A stretch of 32,912 bases of DNA from Rhodospirillaceae bacterium (GTDB lineage: Bacteria > Pseudomonadota > Alphaproteobacteria > Rhodospirillales > JABHCV01), in assembly GCA_018662005.1 (NCBI GenBank), contig JABJHA010000018.1, forward strand, positions 1 through 32,912, in the 5' to 3' direction. Positions 1-5,913 of the stretch are shown here, piece after piece. The notes beneath the pieces are model-generated. The model made no database searches, was not told the origin of the DNA, and was given only the letters and a program-made list of their open reading frames with translations. Numbering within the stretch: the first letter of the stretch is position 1; every line of letters starts with the position of its first letter. A program made the translations under genes and the position numbers.

Positions 1-1679
1 ACAACGACAGCATCACGCAGGTGAGCATTGAAATTGCCGACCAGATGTTTCGCGTTGGTGAGGTACATAAAATGTTGGCCAAATAACTTCCCAAACCAAT
101 TAGCAAATGTTCCTTTTCCTGTGCCGCGTCCACCACGCATAACAATAGCCACCTCACCTTGCTTCCCCGGTTCCTGCACCGTGTTAGCCATCCAGCCGAT
201 AAGGTATTCGTCTAGCTTTTTTTCGCCGTTGCAGATCACCCAGAGGATATGCTCCCTCAGATATGACCAATCGCCTTGCGCGGGTTCAACGGCGAAGCCT
301 TGCCAAAGATTATATATGTCTGCTGGTAGTAATTGACCGGGAGCGAAAACGACACCGCCGAGATATTGCTTCCGTTTCGGATGCTCTAACCAAGCATCGG
401 CTTTCGTTTTGTATATTGGCTCACCACTTTTGTCTGTGCCAGCTACGACGCGGTCATTCAGGTATTTCTTCTTGAAGTCTTCAAAAGTCGAACTTTCCAT
501 GTAATCCCGCTCAAGGACGGTATCTTTTATTGGCCGGTAGACAAAGGTCTTCCCTGCCTCATTGACGACCATGTACCGCTCGTTCATTTCACCCAGCCAA
601 GTTGGTTCATCATTGTTAGAGCATTTCGGGCCACCCTGCTCTGCAACCCAGTACAGAAAGTCTGCAGTGTTCTTAGGACCAGCACCACCATGGGACCCAT
701 GGAAGCAATTAAAATATCGGGTCGTCTTGTCGTCACCGTGACCAACCGGACTGTATCCGGTGCTATCGTCGTTCTGGTCGGTATGTTGCGACTGCCACGG
801 GCAAGCAACAGTTATGAACTTGCCGTTGTCCGCTCCCGACAACTTCTTTTCATTCAGCCACTGCAGAACCGGATCATCGTGGCCGTCTAGTTTGGAGTTG
901 GTGATATTACCTTGGCTTTTTTTGCGTTCGGCTGTGTTCGTAATATCTACTCCAAATGCGGAAGCGACATCTTCTAGAGAACTGGACCGTTGAGGGTTCC
1001 ACTCAGTCAAACGGGCAGGGAATTTATTATTCTTTGGCTTCATATTGATGCTGCCGGGAAGTCTTACGATACGATATACGCCGGTAGCGCCGGGATCGCT
1101 CATTCCCTTGGCAATTAACGCATCAATCAGTGCCTCAATTTTGGCTTGCCGGTTGTCACGATAAATAATGTAGCCCCACTGATAGTTATCAGGTGACGTT
1201 TCCATCTTCCATGACGGCGGTAGCGGAATGTCATCTTCCTTAACCTTGGTGCCGACGTCATCTAAAACGATGCAATATGTAAATTTTATGTCTTCCCTAC
1301 GGCGTCTGACCTTTTCATCTTTCGCCGGGATATCAACGGAGGAGAGACACATGTACCAGTCGGCAGGTTTATTGCCAGCCTGAAACGAACGGAACTCTGG
1401 ATCACCTATAGAGCGGTTGGTGAATGTGTTAACTGTGTCACCAGTAGACTTGCTTTTGAAGCTGATCGGTTTTGTTACGCAAACGAGTTCTTCTGCCTCC
1501 TTGCCATCGAAGATACTGTCAATGAAGTCATCGGGGCTGACGTTTTGAAGTTCTGATTTGCTTACAGCAGAAATACTATTGTTTTCTTTGTTATCCAGAG
1601 CGGCATCAATGTTGACCATATCAACGTGCGAACGCCGATCAAGAAATGTAGGGATATCAAGAAGGTCATCGTTATCCAT
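1..1679 (-). CDS. Primase-helicase (RepB-primase-like N-terminus, DUF5906/D5-like ATPase), 3' end cut off
   Basis: An open frame of about 559 codons runs from ATG at 1677-1679 off the left edge, so the C-terminus is missing. The N-terminal third resembles RepB-type primase domains of plasmid and phage replication proteins. About residue 535 there is a P-loop, GGRGTGKGTF, followed by the WFGKLFGQHF and NAKHLVGNFNAHLRDA stretches typical of the DUF5906 family of phage/plasmid NTPases (SF3-like helicases). It probably primes and unwinds DNA when the excised element replicates. The start codon overlaps the stop of the upstream HTH gene by 8 nt (ATGGATAA), which suggests translational coupling. 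The family call is strong. The exact role in replication is inferred. Confidence 0.85.
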   Translation of the reverse strand, partial: MDNDDLLDIPTFLDRRSHVDMVNIDAALDNKENNSISAVSKSELQNVSPDDFIDSIFDGKEAEELVCVTKPISFKSKSTGDTVNTFTNRSIGDPEFRSFQAGNKPADWYMCLSSVDIPAKDEKVRRRREDIKFTYCIVLDDVGTKVKEDDIPLPPSWKMETSPDNYQWGYIIYRDNRQAKIEALIDALIAKGMSDPGATGVYRIVRLPGSINMKPKNNKFPARLTEWNPQRSSSLEDVASAFGVDITNTAERKKSQGNITNSKLDGHDDPVLQWLNEKKLSGADNGKFITVACPWQSQHTDQNDDSTGYSPVGHGDDKTTRYFNCFHGSHGGAGPKNTADFLYWVAEQGGPKCSNNDEPTWLGEMNERYMVVNEAGKTFVYRPIKDTVLERDYMESSTFEDFKKKYLNDRVVAGTDKSGEPIYKTKADAWLEHPKRKQYLGGVVFAPGQLLPADIYNLWQGFAVEPAQGDWSYLREHILWVICNGEKKLDEYLIGWMANTVQEPGKQGEVAIVMRGGRGTGKGTFANWFGKLFGQHFMYLTNAKHLVGNFNAHLRDAVV

Positions 1680-2031
1680 TTTTGTCACAACGCAATTTCT
1701 TCCCAACCTTGAGGGTTTGGGTGTCGTAACGCTTGGCATCATCGTCTAGGGGAGGGCCGTCGTTGTGTCCAAGTTGGGAGATGGGTTCAGGAGAAGTATC
1801 AGGAAAACTTGTGTCAGCAGTATGTTTCTGTGTGTGTTTGTCCATCCAATCATCAAGGTCTTCGACGCGGTAGCGAACTGCTTTGGCTAGCTTGATGTAA
1901 AGCGGACCGCCACCTTTGTGGCGGGCGATTTCAAGATATTGCTGGGATAGGTTGAGGTAAGAAGCCGCTTGCTTTGTGTTAAAATAACGAGGGGGGGGTT
2001 CCTGTTCGGAAGCTGGATTTAACGAGTTCAT
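1672..2031 (-). CDS. AlpA/excisionase-like helix-turn-helix protein
   Basis: A 119-residue protein. I chose the ATG at 2029-2031 because an AAGGAG Shine-Dalgarno lies 8 nt upstream; the longer frame reading from 2082 has no such site. Residues about 15-65 form a MerR/AlpA-type winged HTH (KQAASYLNLSQQYLEIAR, then YIKL...VRYRVEDLDDWM), the layout of small excisionase and AlpA-like regulators of integrative elements. The C-terminal half is polar and probably disordered. It lies between the integrase and the primase-helicase gene and overlaps the latter by 8 nt. Likely roles are excisionase/recombination directionality factor or activator of the replication gene. The sequence does not decide which. 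Confidence 0.75.
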   Translation of the reverse strand: MNSLNPASEQEPPPRYFNTKQAASYLNLSQQYLEIARHKGGGPLYIKLAKAVRYRVEDLDDWMDKHTQKHTADTSFPDTSPEPISQLGHNDGPPLDDDAKRYDTQTLKVGKKLRCDKNG

Positions 2032-2066
2032 TTTCTGTCTCCTTGGAGCGAGACAGACATATAAAT

Positions 2067-2108
2067 AGCCCCGCACCATCAATAAGATTGATGTTACGGA
2101 GCGGGGCT
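2067..2108 (-). promoter_or_regulatory. Two-tier hairpin in the leader of the HTH-primase operon
   Basis: Outer arms AGCCCCGC (2067-2074) and GCGGGGCT (2101-2108) pair perfectly, and inside them CATCAAT (2077-2083) and ATTGATG (2087-2093) pair across a three-base loop. On the minus strand it sits about 36 nt before the HTH start codon and is followed by ATTTATAT rather than a clean U-run. It could be an attenuator, a weak terminator for read-through from the integrase, or an mRNA-stabilising structure. Confidence 0.5.
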
Positions 2109-2262
2109 TCCCTGAGTTTCACAGGTATGGCTAGAATTGCCAGATGGAGTTAGCCTATCCCCACTTTAGACTCTGGGGGAAACCAACCGTGCGGTATTTC
2201 CATCGTGCCCACGATTGGCGCTCTTAATATGTTGCGCCGCTGACGAGTGACCAGCATTTAAA

Positions 2263-2316
2263 GCCTAAGGCGCTTAGGCATAGAGATTATATACTGTATT
2301 TAGTGGTGGGGTGCAA
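2263..2316 (-). promoter_or_regulatory. Putative promoter with palindromic operator for the HTH-primase operon
   Basis: On the minus strand TTGCAC (2311-2316) stands 17 bp from TATATA (2288-2293), or 19 bp from TATAAT (2286-2291). This would be a sigma-70-type promoter. Just downstream is a perfect 7-bp inverted repeat with 3-bp centre, GCCTAAG-GCG-CTTAGGC (2263-2279), placed where a repressor would block transcription. The leader to the HTH start would be about 250 nt. The rest of the integrase-HTH gap (2032-2340) shows no convincing ORF. Confidence 0.45.
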
Positions 2317-2340
2317 TAGGATAACATAATGTTGTGTGTA

Positions 2341-3513
2341 TTACTGTAAAATGTACCCTTTAAGGTAATCGGTCACTTCTTGCTGGCGCTTTCTCAAGGC
2401 ATCAAAGTGAGCATCGATATATCCAGCCGTCACATCTCCTTTAGGCAAGCCATGGTTTGCCAACATCTTGATATCATATGGGGATAACCCCGCAGCGTTT
2501 GCTGCCGTCATCCAAGTGTGCCGGAGCCCATGGATGCTGAATGGGACTTTCATAACGGCAGATTGATTTGGCTTTAATTTAGGCTCTGCTATATGCCCCG
2601 CCTGAGACTTGGGAGATGGAAACACCCAAGGGCTTTTAGAAACGAGCTTGCCGTTATCCGCTTTTCTTCTGTTAAGAATTTCGAGCATGAAGTCTGAAAG
2701 AGGTAACACAAAAGCACGTTCTTCCCCACCTTTAGGGCTTGGTATCAGCAAGGTGCCACTAGCTAGGTCAACATGTTCCCAGCGAATTTCCGCTGCGCTT
2801 TGCCGACGCAATCCAGAAAATAGAACAAATAAATAATAGTCGTTGCGGATGGGGTTTGGTAACGCTGTGACATCCTTATACCAATCAGCAAGTTGTTCCG
2901 CTGGGATAGCCGTCTTGCGTGGCTTCTCTTCAAACCAATCGACGTTGATTGTTGGGTTTGTTGGCAAGTCGGCATGTTGTTTCATGGCACGGTTATATGC
3001 GGCTCGGAACGCACGCATGGTAGAATTAGCAGCGTAGGTACCACTCTTTTTACCGATGCGGCGGTGGCGAGTATTGACTGTTCTCCGATCTATTTCTGCA
3101 AGGGGCTTATCCAGCCAATCCTTAAGGTGAAGACGCATGGAGTCGTTAAACCACTTGAGTGTTTTATCGGCTCTCTTCTTATTGCCGCCCAGATAGAGGT
3201 TCGCTGCTTCCTGTAATGTTATGGATTGCCCTTGTTCTGCCCGTTTCTGCTTGTTGGGGTTAATGCCCTTACGCATTAAAGCAATGGCATCGCCTGCTTC
3301 AGCCTTGGCCTGTGATGTGGTCATGTCGCCATGCCGACCAAGCGTTACCCTCACTGTACGTCCCCCTATGTCCCGCTGGGCGACATACGTTTTTGTCTTG
3401 GCGCTAACGAGAACACCAAACCCTTTCATGCTTCCGTCCATATAGAGCACTTGCCCCTTTGGTGGATGGGGAAGTTGGTCAACGCTGCCTTTAGTTATTT
3501 TGATAGTTGCCAT
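2341..3513 (-). CDS. Tyrosine-type site-specific integrase
   Basis: A 390-residue phage-type integrase. The N-terminus (about 1-95) is an arm-type DNA-binding domain of the DUF4102 kind, followed by a SAM-like core-binding domain (about 100-200). The catalytic domain shows the box I arginine in LFSGLRRQS (about residue 233), HGLRHTW (about 331), a later histidine in LANHG, and the nucleophile Tyr in TAGYID (about 363). All catalytic residues appear intact. It should catalyse integration and excision at the tRNA-Lys site whose 3' piece lies about 140 bp upstream of its start. No clear Shine-Dalgarno is seen before the ATG at 3513, so expression may be low. Confidence 0.92.
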   Translation of the reverse strand: MATIKITKGSVDQLPHPPKGQVLYMDGSMKGFGVLVSAKTKTYVAQRDIGGRTVRVTLGRHGDMTTSQAKAEAGDAIALMRKGINPNKQKRAEQGQSITLQEAANLYLGGNKKRADKTLKWFNDSMRLHLKDWLDKPLAEIDRRTVNTRHRRIGKKSGTYAANSTMRAFRAAYNRAMKQHADLPTNPTINVDWFEEKPRKTAIPAEQLADWYKDVTALPNPIRNDYYLFVLFSGLRRQSAAEIRWEHVDLASGTLLIPSPKGGEERAFVLPLSDFMLEILNRRKADNGKLVSKSPWVFPSPKSQAGHIAEPKLKPNQSAVMKVPFSIHGLRHTWMTAANAAGLSPYDIKMLANHGLPKGDVTAGYIDAHFDALRKRQQEVTDYLKGYILQ

Positions 3514-3552
3514 TTTAATAAGGTTATAATAAGGTTTCTGTGTAAAGCTTGG

Positions 3553-3640
3553 TAAAAGACCCTAAAAGTCTAACCATTAAAATACACCTGAATACCTCAG
3601 TTAGAAAGCCTTATTAAAAAATAATAAAAGGCAGTAAAAG
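3553..3640. repeat. Four TAAAAG repeats in two 10-bp-phased pairs
   Basis: TAAAAG begins at 3553, 3563, 3625 and 3635, giving two pairs each phased by exactly 10 bp (one helical turn), between the integrase start and the tRNA-Lys fragment. This is where arm-type integrase or accessory-factor sites lie in tRNA-targeting elements. A further tandem ATAAGGTT pair lies around 3518-3536. The function is inferred from position and phasing. Confidence 0.45.
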
Positions 3641-3650
3641 GTAGCCCCGC

Positions 3651-3698
3651 TAACTCTTAATCAGCGGGTCGTGGGTTCGAATCCCTCAGCGCCTACCA
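3651..3698 (+). tRNA. 3' fragment of tRNA-Lys(CUU); attachment-site remnant
   Basis: The segment reads as anticodon loop CTCTTAA (anticodon CTT at 3656-3658), variable region, T-arm with loop TTCGAAT, acceptor 3' strand and encoded CCA (3696-3698). No matching 5' acceptor strand or D-arm is found upstream, where the sequence becomes AT-rich integrase-proximal DNA, so this is a partial gene. One T-stem pair (T-T) is mismatched. I read it as the displaced 3' end of the target tRNA, marking the junction of the element with the chromosome. It is not a functional tRNA. Confidence 0.7.
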
Positions 3699-3701
3699 AA
3701 T

Positions 3702-3741
3702 AAACCCTTGATTTCATTAGTGAAATCAGGGGTTTTCTTTT
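3702..3741 (+). terminator. Rho-independent terminator behind the tRNA-Lys fragment
   Basis: A long hairpin (left arm 3702-3716, loop TTAG, right arm 3721-3735) is followed by TTCTTTTT. It is probably the original terminator of the tRNA-Lys gene. The stretch from 3742 to 4003 contains only shadow ORFs and short direct repeats (TTTGCA around 3769 and 3780). I see no gene in it. Confidence 0.85.
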
Positions 3742-4003
3742 TGTTCTTTCCGAATTTATTGCGACGGTTTGCAGCCGGTTTGCAAAAACCGTTCATTTTG
3801 TGTTCTCTTAGCGAAGGATTTTTAGGGGTTGATAGCGTTGAGACATGAGTATTTCACTATGAAATGAGGTTGAAATACGGATGTCCGGAATCAGGGGGCT
3901 AAGCGGAAGTGAAATAGGGTAGGGCCTGATTTCTGAGTTTGACCCAATCCGGACTATGGACCCTAAGAATTGGTATTCGAATTCCACCACCCCTTGACAG
4001 TAA

Positions 4004-5311
4004 TCAACCGCAACCACCACCGGACTTGTCTCGTCCGATCTGCATGACGATGCGTGGTGTGAACTTCAATGCCTCGTTCTCGATCGGGCTGGGAGCGCAC
4101 GAGGCGTAGCGATCTCCCAGAACCGCGTCAAACACGTAGTGCAACTGATCATCGCCTTCAACCGCCGAGACTATTTTCTGCAAGTTGTCTGTCTCGCCAA
4201 AGGTTTCGATCCAGTTGTTGACCCCGCCTTCCAGCACATAAACATTCTGCACGCCACTAGCGACCAGATGTTTCCAGGCTTGCACGGCGGCTTTTTCGTC
4301 GTTGCTCATGGTGATGAACACCGTGTTGGAGGGGGGCTCAGCCAGCAATTTCTGCACCACGTCGGGCAATCGCTCCATCGGCACATGCTCCGCACCATCC
4401 AGGTGGTACAAGTTGAAATCGATTTCGTTTCGCACATCCAAATACACCGGCTTGAGCGATTGTTGGTATTGCACCTTGAACGCCTCTGCCGGGGAGACAA
4501 ATGCAAGGCGCTTGGCCAACATCTCGTCTGCTGAATACTCGTGGGTCACGGGATCGGCTTTGCCATTGTCCTTGGAGGCCACCGTTTCGGTGCGCTTGAA
4601 GGTCAGTTTCTGGTAGTTGTCTTCCAAGGTCGGGCTACCAATCATCACCACGCCAACCGCCGCCGCCGCCAAAACGACAGCACCGACCTTCCGCAGCCCC
4701 GGCTCATTGCGCAGGTCTTTCTTGCCATTGATGCGCTCGAGCTGTTCGGCGCCCCAGAACGCCAGAATCGCCACGAGAACGATGATCAATACGATAACCG
4801 GGGCCGGCAGGCCAAACAGCTGATCCAGTGTGAAACGCCCCAGGTAGCCTGCGTTGTTGTGCCAATAGTCGAATTGCAGCTCCGTCTCGGCAAAGAACGC
4901 CGCGCCAACAAAACCACCGGCCATGAACATCATGCCGTCGATGCGGCCTGTGGATGATGAGGCCAGCGAGGTCGTCGGGCAAAAACCGCCAATGATGAAT
5001 CCTACGCCCATAATCAAGCCACCGACGATCCCCGAACCAAGGTAGGTGGGGTTGACCCAGATCAGGTGCAGGTCGAGGATACCCAGGCCCACAGCGCCGA
5101 ACAACAGTACGGACGCCACGGCAATCGCGGTGAACATCACCTTGAGTACCGTAAATTCGCGAAAATAGAACTGAGCTGCCAGCTTACGCGAGTCGCCAAA
5201 TCCGGCGCTTTCCAGCGTGTAACCAAATGCGACACCCACAAGCGCAAACACCAGGTATGACACCGGGTTGTCAACACTTACGGAGGAGAGCATCTCGAGA
5301 GGGAATGTCAT
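4004..5311 (-). CDS. YeeE/YedE-type membrane protein fused to a rhodanese-like domain
   Basis: A 435-residue protein. Residues about 1-235 carry several hydrophobic helices and the YeeE/YedE signature GGFCPTTSLASSSTGRIDG with its conserved cysteine. This is the family of thiosulfate and sulfur-compound transporters (TsuA, PmpA/B). After a connector, residues about 270-385 form a rhodanese-like fold (PVYLDVRNEIDFNLYHLDGAEHVP ... VYVLEGGVNNW). The segment that should hold the catalytic Cys loop reads VFITMSNDEKAAVQ and has no cysteine, so sulfurtransferase activity is doubtful. The protein ends GGGCG, a free cysteine that could act in its place. Start ATG at 5311 has AAGGAG 8 nt upstream. It is last in the cytochrome operon, 35 bp after the other YeeE gene. 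Confidence 0.85.
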   Translation of the reverse strand: MTFPLEMLSSVSVDNPVSYLVFALVGVAFGYTLESAGFGDSRKLAAQFYFREFTVLKVMFTAIAVASVLLFGAVGLGILDLHLIWVNPTYLGSGIVGGLIMGVGFIIGGFCPTTSLASSSTGRIDGMMFMAGGFVGAAFFAETELQFDYWHNNAGYLGRFTLDQLFGLPAPVIVLIIVLVAILAFWGAEQLERINGKKDLRNEPGLRKVGAVVLAAAAVGVVMIGSPTLEDNYQKLTFKRTETVASKDNGKADPVTHEYSADEMLAKRLAFVSPAEAFKVQYQQSLKPVYLDVRNEIDFNLYHLDGAEHVPMERLPDVVQKLLAEPPSNTVFITMSNDEKAAVQAWKHLVASGVQNVYVLEGGVNNWIETFGETDNLQKIVSAVEGDDQLHYVFDAVLGDRYASCAPSPIENEALKFTPRIVMQIGRDKSGGGCG

Positions 5312-5346
5312 GATCGGCTCCTTATGTCTGCAGACTAATCACGCGA

Positions 5347-5877
5347 TCAGTTCCAAAGCTTGCGCACGAAATGCGCCAACAGATACGCACTGGCAAAAAT
5401 GGACAGCATCACCACCCAGGAGCCGACCGAGAGCGTGGCCCCTCCAGATAATGCCTGTCCCGACGTGCACCCCCGTGCCATGCGTGCACCATAAAGAAAG
5501 ATCATGCCGCCCAGAAAGGCCATGGCCAGACGCGTGCCGTCGGAAATGTTAGGGCCTTTGTTGATGACGAACTTAAGACGGCCGTTCAACAGCCCTGACA
5601 AGAAGCCACCGAATAACGCGCCAAAAAAAACCGGCAAAATCCAGTCGTTCAAGGGATTGTGGTCGCCACCGGCCATCTTCAGCAGGTACGGCGTGTTGTC
5701 CACATGGGTGGGCGCAATGATGTCAACGATCGCTGCGTCCAGTCGGCTGGTGGCACCCGAAGAGCCCAGGCCGTTTCCGGTGAGCAGGAACGCAAGGAAA
5801 AGCACGATGCCCAAAATGGCCCCGGCGAAATACGGGTGCAAATAAGCCTTTTCGGGTCTGTTGAATAAATTACTCAT
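5347..5877 (-). CDS. YeeE/YedE family half-length membrane protein
   Basis: A 176-residue inner-membrane protein with about four or five hydrophobic segments and the family motif ARGCTSGQALSGGA, whose cysteine is known in this family to handle thiosulfate or persulfide sulfur. It pairs with the downstream, longer YeeE-rhodanese protein. Two-gene PmpA/PmpB-like arrangements are common, with the halves forming one transporter. A strong AAGGAGG site sits 6 nt before ATG 5877. The preceding cytochrome gene stops 36 bp upstream, so it belongs to the same transcript. Transport of a sulfur oxyanion or sulfane sulfur is inferred from family and context. Confidence 0.85.
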   Translation of the reverse strand: MSNLFNRPEKAYLHPYFAGAILGIVLFLAFLLTGNGLGSSGATSRLDAAIVDIIAPTHVDNTPYLLKMAGGDHNPLNDWILPVFFGALFGGFLSGLLNGRLKFVINKGPNISDGTRLAMAFLGGMIFLYGARMARGCTSGQALSGGATLSVGSWVVMLSIFASAYLLAHFVRKLWN

Positions 5878-5913
5878 GGTTTCCTCCTTGGCAATTTTCC
5901 AAGCTCATTGATT

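Larger units (their letters stand above)
1..3698. mobile_element. Right end of a tRNA-integrated element (prophage, satellite or plasmid-like)
   Basis: Primase-helicase, HTH protein and tyrosine integrase are all read leftward, and the integrase 5' end abuts a 3' fragment of a tRNA-Lys(CUU) gene. This arrangement is known for elements that recombine into the 3' part of a tRNA gene. The left end and most cargo lie outside the window, so size and type cannot be judged. Because only the 3' piece of the tRNA lies here, I infer that the intact tRNA gene is at the other end of the element. Confidence 0.75.

Noticed and set aside
28-993. Several plus-strand frames near the left edge
   Set aside because: They are antisense to the continuous primase-helicase frame, which carries the P-loop and family-specific motifs.
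3622-3698. Complete tRNA gene
   Set aside because: Only the anticodon loop onward fits a tRNA. No 5' acceptor strand or D-arm pairs with it, and the upstream sequence is the TAAAAG repeat region.
3808-4020. 70-codon minus-strand frame after the tRNA terminator
   Set aside because: It overlaps the end of the YeeE-rhodanese gene, has no ribosome site and has no protein-like pattern.
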